NCBI GenBank assembly: GCA_033558025.1
Contig: JAUCEF010000018.1
Coordinates: 496,001 to 560,000, forward strand
Reading direction: 5' to 3'
Origin: Phytophthora sp. 'mugwort'
Taxonomy: Eukaryota > Oomycota > Peronosporomycetes > Peronosporales > Peronosporaceae
DNA length: 64,000 bases
Below the pieces are notes generated by a model. That model made no database searches. It was given only the letters and a program-made list of their open reading frames with translations, and had not been told where the DNA came from. Within the stretch, counting starts at the first letter, position 1. The number at the start of each line of letters is the position of its first letter. The translations under genes were made by a program, and so were the position numbers. Of this stretch, positions 48,789 through 61,197 are shown piece after piece.

Positions 48789-49256
48789 ACACCAAACAGA
48801 TCAAACCGCATGCACAATCAAAACGCCTGCTGGAAAGCCAACGCACGGTATACACCTAGCGCAGCTCCCATGGCACGCACTTCTCTCTACGATACCGCCT
48901 CATACGCTTCGTTATGGCACAGCACCAAAACCGACGCCACTGTGGATGCCCAAACATGCCTATCTGGTGTCCTCTTTTCCGCTGCAGCCACAACGCTGCT
49001 GGTCGGCCGCCGTGCTGAACAGACTCTCGAGGCTGTGGATGTTGGCTTCCGGTGTGCCTGTCGCGGTTAACCCAACACTGACCGCCTCAATCTGGGGGTT
49101 GGTCGGATCATTGTTTTTGATGCAAGGCGGCGCTCGATGCGCAACGTTGTCAGCTGGAGACGGCAGCTGGCCGCGGCAACAAGCTAGTCAAGCTCCTGCT
49201 GGCTATTAACGAGCCATAACCATCTACAGGAGAGCAGAGATTGCGGAGCAAAGACG

Positions 49257-49328
49257 GGGCCTCACCGGGAATCGAACCCGGGACCTCTCGCACCCGAAGC
49301 GAGAATCATACCACTAGACCACGAGGCC
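49257..49328 (-). tRNA. tRNA-Pro(CGG), copy 86
   Basis: Standard; 540 bp interval; site 1 AG on a cacaatc background. Confidence 0.97.
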
Positions 49329-49796
49329 ACACCAAACAGATCAAACCGCATGCACAATCAAAACGCCTGCTAGAAAGCCAACGCACGGTATACACCTAGC
49401 GCAGCTCCCATGGCACGCACTTCTCTCTACGATACCGCCTCATACGCTTCGTTATGGCACAGCACCAAAACCGACGCCACTGTGGATGCCCAAACATGCC
49501 TATCTGGTGTCCTCTTTTCCGCTGCAGCCACAACGCTGCTGGTCGGCCGCCGTGCTGAACAGACTCTCGAGGCTGTGGATGTTGGCTTCCGGTGTGCCTG
49601 TCGCGGTTAACCCAACACTGACCGCCTCAATCTGGGGGTTGGTCGGATCGTTGTTTTTGATGCAAGGCGGCGCTCGATGCGCAACGTTGTCAGCTGGAGA
49701 CGGCAGCTGGCCGCGGCAACAAGCTAGTCAAGCTCCTGCTGGCTATTAACGAGCCATAACCATCTACAGGAGAGCAGAGATTGCGGAGCAAAGACG

Positions 49797-49868
49797 GGGC
49801 CTCACCGGGAATCGAACCCGGGACCTCTCGCACCCGAAGCGAGAATCATACCACTAGACCACGAGGCC
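49797..49868 (-). tRNA. tRNA-Pro(CGG), copy 87
   Basis: Standard; 540 bp interval; site 1 AG; site 5 T. Confidence 0.97.
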
Positions 49869-50336
49869 ACACCAAACAGATCAAACCGCATGCATAATCA
49901 AAACGCCTGCTAGAAAGCCAACGCACGGTATACACCTAGCGCAGCTCCCATGGCACGCACTTCTCTCTACGATACCGCCTCATACGCTTCGTTATGGCAC
50001 AGCACCAAAACCGACGCCACTGTGGATGCCCAAACATGCCTATCTGGTGTCCTCTTTTCCGCTGCAGCCACAACGCTGCTGGTCGGCTGCCGTGCTGAAC
50101 AGACTCTCGAGGCTGTGGATGTTGGCTTCCGGTGTGCCTGTCGCGGTTAACCCAACACTGACCGCCTCAATCTGGGGGTTGGTCGGATCGTTGTTTTTGA
50201 TGCAAGGCGGCGCTCGATGCGCAACGTTGTCAGCTGGAGACGGCAGCTGGCCGCGGCAACAAGCTAGTCAAGCTCCTGCTGGCTATTAACGAGCCATAAC
50301 CATCTACAGGAGAGCAGAGATTGCGGAGCAAAGACG

Positions 50337-50408
50337 GGGCCTCACCGGGAATCGAACCCGGGACCTCTCGCACCCGAAGCGAGAATCATACCACTAGACC
50401 ACGAGGCC
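50337..50408 (-). tRNA. tRNA-Pro(CGG), copy 88
   Basis: Standard; 540 bp interval; site 1 AG; site 5 T; G6 run in its unit at 50714-50719. Confidence 0.97.
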
Positions 50409-50877
50409 ACACCAAACAGATCAAACCGCATGCATAATCAAAACGCCTGCTAGAAAGCCAACGCACGGTATACACCTAGCGCAGCTCCCATGGCACGCAC
50501 TTCTCTCTACGATACCGCCTCATACGCTTCGTTATGGCACAGCACCAAAACCGACGCCACTGTGGATGCCCAAACATGCCTATCTGGTGTCCTCTTTTCC
50601 GCTGCAGCCACAACGCTGCTGGTCGGCTGCCGTGCTGAACAGACTCTCGAGGCTGTGGATGTTGGCTTCCGGTGTGCCTGTCGCGGTTAACCCAACACTG
50701 ACCGCCTCAATCTGGGGGGTTGGTCGGATCGTTGTTTTTGATGCAAGGCGGCGCTCGATGCGCAACGTTGTCAGCTGGAGACGGCAGCTGGCCGCGGCAA
50801 CAAGCTAGTCAAGCTCCTGCTGGCTATTAACGAGCCATAACCATCTACAGGAGAGCAGAGATTGCGGAGCAAAGACG

Positions 50878-50949
50878 GGGCCTCACCGGGAATCGAACCC
50901 GGGACCTCTCGCACCCGAAGCGAGAATCATACCACTAGACCACGAGGCC
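50878..50949 (-). tRNA. tRNA-Pro(CGG), copy 89
   Basis: Standard; 541 bp interval; site 1 AG; 11-bp deletion in its unit. Confidence 0.97.
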
Positions 50950-51406
50950 ACACCAAACAGATCAAACCGCATGCATAATCAAAACGCCTGCTAGAAAGCC
51001 AACGCACGGTATACACCTAGCGCAGCTCCCATGGCACGCACTTCTCTCTACGATACCGCCTCATACGCTTCGTTATGGCACAGCACCAAAACCGACGCCA
51101 CTGTGGATGCCCAAACATGCCTATCTGGTGTCCTCTTTTCCGCTGCAGCCACAACGCTGCTGGTCGGCCGCCGTGCTGAACAGACTCTCGAGGCTGTGGA
51201 TGTTGGCTTCCGGTGTGCCTGTCGCGGTTAACCCAACACTGACCGCCTCAATCTGGGGGTTGGTCGGATCGTTGTTTTTGATGCAAGGCGGCGCTCGATG
51301 CGCAACGTTGTCAGCTGGAGACGGCAGCTGGCCGCGGCAACAAGCTAGTTGGGTATTAACGAGCCATAACCATCTACAGGAGAGCAGAGATTGCGGAGCA
51401 AAGACG

Positions 51407-51478
51407 GGGCCTCACCGGGAATCGAACCCGGGACCTCTCGCACCCGAAGCGAGAATCATACCACTAGACCACGAGGCC
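51407..51478 (-). tRNA. tRNA-Pro(CGG), copy 90
   Basis: Standard; 529 bp interval; site 1 AG; 11-bp deletion in its unit too. Confidence 0.97.
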
Positions 51479-51935
51479 ACACCAAACAGATCAAACCGCA
51501 TGCATAATCAAAACGCCTGCTAGAAAGCCAACGCACGGTATACACCTAGCGCAGCTCCCATGGCACGCACTTCTCTCTACGATACCGCCTCATACGCTTC
51601 GTTATGGCACAGCACCAAAACCGACGCCACTGTGGATGCCCAAACATGCCTATCTGGTGTCCTCTTTTCCGCTGCAGCCACAACGCTGCTGGTCGGCCGC
51701 CGTGCTGAACAGACTCTCGAGGCTGTGGATGTTGGCTTCCGGTGTGCCTGTCGCGGTTAACCCAACACTGACCGCCTCAATCTGGGGGTTGGTCGGATCG
51801 TTGTTTTTGATGCAAGGCGGCGCTCGATGCGCAACGTTGTCAGCTGGAGACGGCAGCTGGCCGCGGCAACAAGCTAGTTGGGTATTAACGAGCCATAACC
51901 ATCTACAGGAGAGCAGAGATTGCGGAGCAAAGACG

Positions 51936-52007
51936 GGGCCTCACCGGGAATCGAACCCGGGACCTCTCGCACCCGAAGCGAGAATCATACCACTAGACCA
52001 CGAGGCC
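51936..52007 (-). tRNA. tRNA-Pro(CGG), copy 91
   Basis: Standard; 529 bp interval; site 1 AG. Confidence 0.97.
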
Positions 52008-52475
52008 ACACCAAACAGATCAAACCGCATGCATAATCAAAACGCCTGCTAGAAAGCCAACGCACGGTATACACCTAGCGCAGCTCCCATGGCACGCACT
52101 TCTCTCTACGATACCGCCTCATACGCTTCGTTATGGCACAGCACCAAAACCGACGCCACTGTGGATGCCCAAACATGCCTATCTGGTGTCCTCTTTTCCG
52201 CTGCAGCCACAACGCTGCTGGTCGGCCGCCGTGCTGAACAGACTCTCGAGGCTGTGGATGTTGGCTTCCGGTGTGCCTGTCGCGGTTAACCCAACACTGA
52301 CCGCCTCAATCTGGGGGTTGGTCGGATCATTGTTTTTGATGCAAGGCGGCGCTCGATGCGCAACGTTGTCAGCTGGAGACGGCAGCTGGCCGCGGCAACA
52401 AGCTAGTCAAGCTCCTGCTGGCTATTAACGAGCCATAACCATCTACAGGAGAGCAGAGATTGCGGAGCAAAGACG

Positions 52476-52547
52476 GGGCCTCACCGGGAATCGAACCCGG
52501 GACCTCTCGCACCCGAAGCGAGAATCATACCACTAGACCACGAGGCC
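52476..52547 (-). tRNA. tRNA-Pro(CGG), copy 92
   Basis: Standard; 540 bp interval; site 1 AG; site 5 T; G6 run at 52853-52858, as in unit 88. Confidence 0.97.
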
Positions 52548-53016
52548 ACACCAAACAGATCAAACCGCATGCATAATCAAAACGCCTGCTAGAAAGCCAA
52601 CGCACGGTATACACCTAGCGCAGCTCCCATGGCACGCACTTCTCTCTACGATACCGCCTCATACGCTTCGTTATGGCACAGCACCAAAACCGACGCCACT
52701 GTGGATGCCCAAACATGCCTATCTGGTGTCCTCTTTTCCGCTGCAGCCACAACGCTGCTGGTCGGCTGCCGTGCTGAACAGACTCTCGAGGCTGTGGATG
52801 TTGGCTTCCGGTGTGCCTGTCGCGGTTAACCCAACACTGACCGCCTCAATCTGGGGGGTTGGTCGGATCGTTGTTTTTGATGCAAGGCGGCGCTCGATGC
52901 GCAACGTTGTCAGCTGGAGACGGCAGCTGGCCGCGGCAACAAGCTAGTCAAGCTCCTGCTGGCTATTAACGAGCCATAACCATCTACAGGAGAGCAGAGA
53001 TTGCGGAGCAAAGACG

Positions 53017-53088
53017 GGGCCTCACCGGGAATCGAACCCGGGACCTCTCGCACCCGAAGCGAGAATCATACCACTAGACCACGAGGCC
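53017..53088 (-). tRNA. tRNA-Pro(CGG), copy 93
   Basis: Standard; 541 bp interval; site 1 AG. Confidence 0.97.
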
Positions 53089-53556
53089 ACACCAAACAGA
53101 TCAAACCGCATGCATAATCAAAACGCCTGCTAGAAAGCCAACGCACGGTATACACCTAGCGCAGCTCCCATGGCACGCACTTCTCTCTACGATACCGCCT
53201 CATACGCTTCGTTATGGCACAGCACCAAAACCGACGCCACTGTGGATGCCCAAACATGCCTATCTGGTGTCCTCTTTTCCGCTGCAGCCACAACGCTGCT
53301 GGTCGGCCGCCGTGCTGAACAGACTCTCGAGGCTGTGGATGTTGGCTTCCGGTGTGCCTGTCGCGGTTAACCCAACACTGACCGCCTCAATCTGGGGGTT
53401 GGTCGGATCATTGTTTTTGATGCAAGGCGGCGCTCGATGCGCAACGTTGTCAGCTGGAGACGGCAGCTGGCCGCGGCAACAAGCTAGTCAAGCTCCTGCT
53501 GGCTATTAACGAGCCATAACCATCTACAGGAGAGCAGAGATTGCGGAGCAAAGACG

Positions 53557-53628
53557 GGGCCTCACCGGGAATCGAACCCGGGACCTCTCGCACCCGAAGC
53601 GAGAATCATACCACTAGACCACGAGGCC
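53557..53628 (-). tRNA. tRNA-Pro(CGG), copy 94
   Basis: Standard; 540 bp interval; site 1 GG. Confidence 0.97.
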
Positions 53629-54096
53629 ACACCAAACAGATCAAACCGCATGCATAATCAAAACGCCTGCTGGAAAGCCAACGCACGGTATACACCTAGC
53701 GCAGCTCCCATGGCACGCACTTCTCTCTACGATACCGCCTCATACGCTTCGTTATGGCACAGCACCAAAACCGACGCCACTGTGGATGCCCAAACATGCC
53801 TATCTGGTGTCCTCTTTTCCGCTGCAGCCACAACGCTGCTGGTCGGCCGCCGTGCTGAACAGACTCTCGAGGCTGTGGATGTTGGCTTCCGGTGTGCCTG
53901 TCGCGGTTAACCCAACACTGACCGCCTCAATCTGGGGGTTGGTCGGATCGTTGTTTTTGATGCAAGGCGGCGCTCGATGCGCAACGTTGTCAGCTGGAGA
54001 CGGCAGCTGGCCGCGGCAACAAGCTAGTCAAGCTCCTGCTGGCTATTAACGAGCCATAACCATCTACAGGAGAGCAGAGATTGCGGAGCAAAGACG

Positions 54097-54168
54097 GGGC
54101 CTCACCGGGAATCGAACCCGGGACCTCTCGCACCCGAAGCGAGAATCATACCACTAGACCACGAGGCC
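54097..54168 (-). tRNA. tRNA-Pro(CGG), copy 95
   Basis: Standard; 540 bp interval; site 1 AG. Confidence 0.97.
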
Positions 54169-54636
54169 ACACCAAACAGATCAAACCGCATGCATAATCA
54201 AAACGCCTGCTAGAAAGCCAACGCACGGTATACACCTAGCGCAGCTCCCATGGCACGCACTTCTCTCTACGATACCGCCTCATACGCTTCGTTATGGCAC
54301 AGCACCAAAACCGACGCCACTGTGGATGCCCAAACATGCCTATCTGGTGTCCTCTTTTCCGCTGCAGCCACAACGCTGCTGGTCGGCCGCCGTGCTGAAC
54401 AGACTCTCGAGGCTGTGGATGTTGGCTTCCGGTGTGCCTGTCGCGGTTAACCCAACACTGACCGCCTCAATCTGGGGGTTGGTCGGATCGTTGTTTTTGA
54501 TGCAAGGCGGCGCTCGATGCGCAACGTTGTCAGCTGGAGACGGCAGCTGGCCGCGGCAACAAGCTAGTCAAGCTCCTGCTGGCTATTAACGAGCCATAAC
54601 CATCTACAGGAGAGCAGAGATTGCGGAGCAAAGACG

Positions 54637-54708
54637 GGGCCTCACCGGGAATCGAACCCGGGACCTCTCGCACCCGAAGCGAGAATCATACCACTAGACC
54701 ACGAGGCC
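54637..54708 (-). tRNA. tRNA-Pro(CGG), copy 96
   Basis: Standard; 540 bp interval; site 1 GG. Confidence 0.97.
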
Positions 54709-55176
54709 ACACCAAACAGATCAAACCGCATGCACAATCAAAACGCCTGCTGGAAAGCCAACGCACGGTATACACCTAGCGCAGCTCCCATGGCACGCAC
54801 TTCTCTCTACGATACCGCCTCATACGCTTCGTTATGGCACAGCACCAAAACCGACGCCACTGTGGATGCCCAAACATGCCTATCTGGTGTCCTCTTTTCC
54901 GCTGCAGCCACAACGCTGCTGGTCGGCCGCCGTGCTGAACAGACTCTCGAGGCTGTGGATGTTGGCTTCCGGTGTGCCTGTCGCGGTTAACCCAACACTG
55001 ACCGCCTCAATCTGGGGGTTGGTCGGATCGTTGTTTTTGATGCAAGGCGGCGCTCGATGCGCAACGTTGTCAGCTGGAGACGGCAGCTGGCCGCGGCAAC
55101 AAGCTAGTCAAGCTCCTGCTGGCTATTAACGAGCCATAACCATCTACAGGAGAGCAGAGATTGCGGAGCAAAGACG

Positions 55177-55248
55177 GGGCCTCACCGGGAATCGAACCCG
55201 GGACCTCTCGCACCCGAAGCGAGAATCATACCACTAGACCACGAGGCC
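55177..55248 (-). tRNA. tRNA-Pro(CGG), copy 97
   Basis: Standard; 540 bp interval; site 1 GG. Confidence 0.97.
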
Positions 55249-55716
55249 ACACCAAACAGATCAAACCGCATGCACAATCAAAACGCCTGCTGGAAAGCCA
55301 ACGCACGGTATACACCTAGCGCAGCTCCCATGGCACGCACTTCTCTCTACGATACCGCCTCATACGCTTCGTTATGGCACAGCACCAAAACCGACGCCAC
55401 TGTGGATGCCCAAACATGCCTATCTGGTGTCCTCTTTTCCGCTGCAGCCACAACGCTGCTGGTCGGCCGCCGTGCTGAACAGACTCTCGAGGCTGTGGAT
55501 GTTGGCTTCCGGTGTGCCTGTCGCGGTTAACCCAACACTGACCGCCTCAATCTGGGGGTTGGTCGGATCATTGTTTTTGATGCAAGGCGGCGCTCGATGC
55601 GCAACGTTGTCAGCTGGAGACGGCAGCTGGCCGCGGCAACAAGCTAGTCAAGCTCCTGCTGGCTATTAACGAGCCATAACCATCTACGGGAGAGCAGAGA
55701 TTGCGGAGCAAAGACG

Positions 55717-55788
55717 GGGCCTCACCGGGAATCGAACCCGGGACCTCTCGCACCCGAAGCGAGAATCATACCACTAGACCACGAGGCC
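55717..55788 (-). tRNA. tRNA-Pro(CGG), copy 98
   Basis: Standard; 540 bp interval; site 1 GG; unique ctacggg in its 3' flank (55688). Confidence 0.97.
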
Positions 55789-56256
55789 ACACCAAACAGA
55801 TCAAACCGCATGCACAATCAAAACGCCTGCTGGAAAGCCAACGCACGGTATACACCTAGCGCAGCTCCCATGGCACGCACTTCTCTCTACGATACCGCCT
55901 CATACGCTTCGTTATGGCACAGCACCAAAACCGACGCCACTGTGGATGCCCAAACATGCCTATCTGGTGTCCTCTTTTCCGCTGCAGCCACAACGCTGCT
56001 GGTCGGCCGCCGTGCTGAACAGACTCTCGAGGCTGTGGATGTTGGCTTCCGGTGTGCCTGTCGCGGTTAACCCAACACTGACCGCCTCAATCTGGGGGTT
56101 GGTCGGATCATTGTTTTTGATGCAAGGCGGCGCTCGATGCGCAACGTTGTCAGCTGGAGACGGCAGCTGGCCGCGGCAACAAGCTAGTCAAGCTCCTGCT
56201 GGCTATTAACGAGCCATAACCATCTACAGGAGAGCAGAGATTGCGGAGCAAAGACG

Positions 56257-56328
56257 GGGCCTCACCGGGAATCGAACCCGGGACCTCTCGCACCCGAAGC
56301 GAGAATCATACCACTAGACCACGAGGCC
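56257..56328 (-). tRNA. tRNA-Pro(CGG), copy 99
   Basis: Standard; 540 bp interval; site 1 GA; upstream GTATAC changed to GTAGAC (56391). Confidence 0.97.
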
Positions 56329-56796
56329 ACACCAAACAGATCAAACCGCATGCATAATCAAAACGCCTGCTGAAAAGCCAACGCACGGTAGACACCTAGC
56401 GCAGCTCCCATGGCACGCACTTCTCTCTACGATACCGCCTCATACGCTTCGTTATGGCACAGCACCAAAACCGACGCCACTGTGGATGCCCAAACATGCC
56501 TATCTGGTGTCCTCTTTTCCGCTGCAGCCACAACGCTGCTGGTCGGCCGCCGTGCTGAACAGACTCTCGAGGCTGTGGATGTTGGCTTCCGGTGTGCCTG
56601 TCGCGGTTAACCCAACACTGACCGCCTCAATCTGGGGGTTGGTCGGATCGTTGTTTTTGATGCAAGGCGGCGCTCGATGCGCAACGTTGTCAGCTGGAGA
56701 CGGCAGCTGGCCGCGGCAACAAGCTAGTCAAGCTCCTGCTGGCTATTAACGAGCCATAACCATCTACAGGAGAGCAGAGATTGCGGAGCAAAGACG

Positions 56797-56868
56797 GGGC
56801 CTCACCGGGAATCGAACCCGGGACCTCTCGCACCCGAAGCGAGAATCATACCACTAGACCACGAGGCC
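56797..56868 (-). tRNA. tRNA-Pro(CGG), copy 100
   Basis: Standard; 540 bp after copy 99. A 9-bp duplication in its 5' flank makes the next interval 549 bp; site 1 GA. Confidence 0.97.
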
Positions 56869-56903
56869 ACACCAAACAGATCAAACCGCATGCATAATCA
56901 AAA

Positions 56904-56921
56904 CGCCTGCTGCGCCTGCTG
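56904..56921 (+). repeat. 9-bp direct duplication in the spacer
   Basis: CGCCTGCTG occurs twice in a row, upstream of tRNA copy 100. All other units have it once. It explains the single 549-bp interval and looks like a replication-slippage event. Confidence 0.93.
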
Positions 56922-57345
56922 AAAAGCCAACGCACGGTATACACCTAGCGCAGCTCCCATGGCACGCACTTCTCTCTACGATACCGCCTCATACGCTTCG
57001 TTATGGCACAGCACCAAAACCGACGCCACTGTGGATGCCCAAACATGCCTATCTGGTGTCCTCTTTTCCGCTGCAGCCACAACGCTGCTGGTCGGCCGCC
57101 GTGCTGAACAGACTCTCGAGGCTGTGGATGTTGGCTTCCGGTGTGCCTGTCGCGGTTAACCCAACACTGACCGCCTCAATCTGGGGGTTGGTCGGATCAT
57201 TGTTTTTGATGCAAGGCGGCGCTCGATGCGCAACGTTGTCAGCTGGAGACGGCAGCTGGACGCGGCAACAAGCTAGTCAAGCTCCTGCTGGCTATTAACG
57301 AGCCATAACCATCTACAGGAGAGCAGAGATTGCGGAGCAAAGACG

Positions 57346-57417
57346 GGGCCTCACCGGGAATCGAACCCGGGACCTCTCGCACCCGAAGCGAGAATCATAC
57401 CACTAGACCACGAGGCC
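57346..57417 (-). tRNA. tRNA-Pro(CGG), copy 101
   Basis: Standard; 549 bp interval; site 1 GA; GTAGAC upstream (57480). Confidence 0.97.
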
Positions 57418-57885
57418 ACACCAAACAGATCAAACCGCATGCATAATCAAAACGCCTGCTGAAAAGCCAACGCACGGTAGACACCTAGCGCAGCTCCCAT
57501 GGCACGCACTTCTCTCTACGATACCGCCTCATACGCTTCGTTATGGCACAGCACCAAAACCGACGCCACTGTGGATGCCCAAACATGCCTATCTGGTGTC
57601 CTCTTTTCCGCTGCAGCCACAACGCTGCTGGTCGGCCGCCGTGCTGAACAGACTCTCGAGGCTGTGGATGTTGGCTTCCGGTGTGCCTGTCGCGGTTAAC
57701 CCAACACTGACCGCCTCAATCTGGGGGTTGGTCGGATCGTTGTTTTTGATGCAAGGCGGCGCTCGATGCGCAACGTTGTCAGCTGGAGACGGCAGCTGGC
57801 CGCGGCAACAAGCTAGTCAAGCTCCTGCTGGCTATTAACGAGCCATAACCATCTACAGGAGAGCAGAGATTGCGGAGCAAAGACG

Positions 57886-57957
57886 GGGCCTCACCGGGAA
57901 TCGAACCCGGGACCTCTCGCACCCGAAGCGAGAATCATACCACTAGACCACGAGGCC
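57886..57957 (-). tRNA. tRNA-Pro(CGG), copy 102
   Basis: Standard; 540 bp interval; site 1 GG; GTAGAC upstream (58020). Confidence 0.97.
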
Positions 57958-58425
57958 ACACCAAACAGATCAAACCGCATGCATAATCAAAACGCCTGCT
58001 GGAAAGCCAACGCACGGTAGACACCTAGCGCAGCTCCCATGGCACGCACTTCTCTCTACGATACCGCCTCATACGCTTCGTTATGGCACAGCACCAAAAC
58101 CGACGCCACTGTGGATGCCCAAACATGCCTATCTGGTGTCCTCTTTTCCGCTGCAGCCACAACGCTGCTGGTCGGCCGCCGTGCTGAACAGACTCTCGAG
58201 GCTGTGGATGTTGGCTTCCGGTGTGCCTGTCGCGGTTAACCCAACACTGACCGCCTCAATCTGGGGGTTGGTCGGATCGTTGTTTTTGATGCAAGGCGGC
58301 GCTCGATGCGCAACGTTGTCAGCTGGAGACGGCAGCTGGCCGCGGCAACAAGCTAGTCAAGCTCCTGCTGGCTATTAACGAGCCATAACCATCTACAGGA
58401 GAGCAGAGATTGCGGAGCAAAGACG

Positions 58426-58497
58426 GGGCCTCACCGGGAATCGAACCCGGGACCTCTCGCACCCGAAGCGAGAATCATACCACTAGACCACGAGGCC
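58426..58497 (-). tRNA. tRNA-Pro(CGG), copy 103
   Basis: Standard; 540 bp interval; site 1 GG. Confidence 0.97.
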
Positions 58498-58965
58498 ACA
58501 CCAAACAGATCAAACCGCATGCACAATCAAAACGCCTGCTGGAAAGCCAACGCACGGTATACACCTAGCGCAGCTCCCATGGCACGCACTTCTCTCTACG
58601 ATACCGCCTCATACGCTTCGTTATGGCACAGCACCAAAACCGACGCCACTGTGGATGCCCAAACATGCCTATCTGGTGTCCTCTTTTCCGCTGCAGCCAC
58701 AACGCTGCTGGTCGGCCGCCGTGCTGAACAGACTCTCGAGGCTGTGGATGTTGGCTTCCGGTGTGCCTGTCGCGGTTAACCCAACACTGACCGCCTCAAT
58801 CTGGGGGTTGGTCGGATCATTGTTTTTGATGCAAGGCGGCGCTCGATGCGCAACGTTGTCAGCTGGAGACGGCAGCTGGCCGCGGCAACAAGCTAGTCAA
58901 GCTCCTGCTGGCTATTAACGAGCCATAACCATCTACAGGAGAGCAGAGATTGCGGAGCAAAGACG

Positions 58966-59037
58966 GGGCCTCACCGGGAATCGAACCCGGGACCTCTCGC
59001 ACCCGAAGCGAGAATCATACCACTAGACCACGAGGCC
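58966..59037 (-). tRNA. tRNA-Pro(CGG), copy 104
   Basis: Standard; 540 bp interval; site 1 GG on a cataatc background. Confidence 0.97.
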
Positions 59038-59505
59038 ACACCAAACAGATCAAACCGCATGCATAATCAAAACGCCTGCTGGAAAGCCAACGCACGGTAT
59101 ACACCTAGCGCAGCTCCCATGGCACGCACTTCTCTCTACGATACCGCCTCATACGCTTCGTTATGGCACAGCACCAAAACCGACGCCACTGTGGATGCCC
59201 AAACATGCCTATCTGGTGTCCTCTTTTCCGCTGCAGCCACAACGCTGCTGGTCGGCCGCCGTGCTGAACAGACTCTCGAGGCTGTGGATGTTGGCTTCCG
59301 GTGTGCCTGTCGCGGTTAACCCAACACTGACCGCCTCAATCTGGGGGTTGGTCGGATCATTGTTTTTGATGCAAGGCGGCGCTCGATGCGCAACGTTGTC
59401 AGCTGGAGACGGCAGCTGGCCGCGGCAACAAGCTAGTCAAGCTCCTGCTGGCTATTAACGAGCCATAACCATCTACAGGAGAGCAGAGATTGCGGAGCAA
59501 AGACG

Positions 59506-59577
59506 GGGCCTCACCGGGAATCGAACCCGGGACCTCTCGCACCCGAAGCGAGAATCATACCACTAGACCACGAGGCC
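59506..59577 (-). tRNA. tRNA-Pro(CGG), copy 105
   Basis: Standard; 540 bp interval; site 1 AG; site 5 T; unique ccggcgcc near 59723. First unit of the homogeneous right block. Confidence 0.97.
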
Positions 59578-60045
59578 ACACCAAACAGATCAAACCGCAT
59601 GCATAATCAAAACGCCTGCTAGAAAGCCAACGCACGGTATACACCTAGCGCAGCTCCCATGGCACGCACTTCTCTCTACGATACCGCCTCATACGCTTCG
59701 TTATGGCACAGCACCAAAACCGGCGCCACTGTGGATGCCCAAACATGCCTATCTGGTGTCCTCTTTTCCGCTGCAGCCACAACGCTGCTGGTCGGCTGCC
59801 GTGCTGAACAGACTCTCGAGGCTGTGGATGTTGGCTTCCGGTGTGCCTGTCGCGGTTAACCCAACACTGACCGCCTCAATCTGGGGGTTGGTCGGATCGT
59901 TGTTTTTGATGCAAGGCGGCGCTCGATGCGCAACGTTGTCAGCTGGAGACGGCAGCTGGCCGCGGCAACAAGCTAGTCAAGCTCCTGCTGGCTATTAACG
60001 AGCCATAACCATCTACAGGAGAGCAGAGATTGCGGAGCAAAGACG

Positions 60046-60117
60046 GGGCCTCACCGGGAATCGAACCCGGGACCTCTCGCACCCGAAGCGAGAATCATAC
60101 CACTAGACCACGAGGCC
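60046..60117 (-). tRNA. tRNA-Pro(CGG), copy 106
   Basis: Standard; 540 bp interval; site 1 AG; site 5 T. Confidence 0.97.
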
Positions 60118-60585
60118 ACACCAAACAGATCAAACCGCATGCATAATCAAAACGCCTGCTAGAAAGCCAACGCACGGTATACACCTAGCGCAGCTCCCAT
60201 GGCACGCACTTCTCTCTACGATACCGCCTCATACGCTTCGTTATGGCACAGCACCAAAACCGACGCCACTGTGGATGCCCAAACATGCCTATCTGGTGTC
60301 CTCTTTTCCGCTGCAGCCACAACGCTGCTGGTCGGCTGCCGTGCTGAACAGACTCTCGAGGCTGTGGATGTTGGCTTCCGGTGTGCCTGTCGCGGTTAAC
60401 CCAACACTGACCGCCTCAATCTGGGGGTTGGTCGGATCGTTGTTTTTGATGCAAGGCGGCGCTCGATGCGCAACGTTGTCAGCTGGAGACGGCAGCTGGC
60501 CGCGGCAACAAGCTAGTCAAGCTCCTGCTGGCTATTAACGAGCCATAACCATCTACAGGAGAGCAGAGATTGCGGAGCAAAGACG

Positions 60586-60657
60586 GGGCCTCACCGGGAA
60601 TCGAACCCGGGACCTCTCGCACCCGAAGCGAGAATCATACCACTAGACCACGAGGCC
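60586..60657 (-). tRNA. tRNA-Pro(CGG), copy 107
   Basis: Standard; 540 bp interval; site 1 AG; site 5 T. Confidence 0.97.
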
Positions 60658-61125
60658 ACACCAAACAGATCAAACCGCATGCATAATCAAAACGCCTGCT
60701 AGAAAGCCAACGCACGGTATACACCTAGCGCAGCTCCCATGGCACGCACTTCTCTCTACGATACCGCCTCATACGCTTCGTTATGGCACAGCACCAAAAC
60801 CGACGCCACTGTGGATGCCCAAACATGCCTATCTGGTGTCCTCTTTTCCGCTGCAGCCACAACGCTGCTGGTCGGCTGCCGTGCTGAACAGACTCTCGAG
60901 GCTGTGGATGTTGGCTTCCGGTGTGCCTGTCGCGGTTAACCCAACACTGACCGCCTCAATCTGGGGGTTGGTCGGATCGTTGTTTTTGATGCAAGGCGGC
61001 GCTCGATGCGCAACGTTGTCAGCTGGAGACGGCAGCTGGCCGCGGCAACAAGCTAGTCAAGCTCCTGCTGGCTATTAACGAGCCATAACCATCTACAGGA
61101 GAGCAGAGATTGCGGAGCAAAGACG

Positions 61126-61197
61126 GGGCCTCACCGGGAATCGAACCCGGGACCTCTCGCACCCGAAGCGAGAATCATACCACTAGACCACGAGGCC
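61126..61197 (-). tRNA. tRNA-Pro(CGG), copy 108
   Basis: Standard; 540 bp interval; site 1 AG; site 5 T. Confidence 0.97.

Noticed and set aside
50580..52904. 61-codon minus-strand frames in units 88 and 92
   Set aside because: They exist only because of one extra G in a homopolymer; all other units have the frame broken. At most it is a relic of an old coding sequence.
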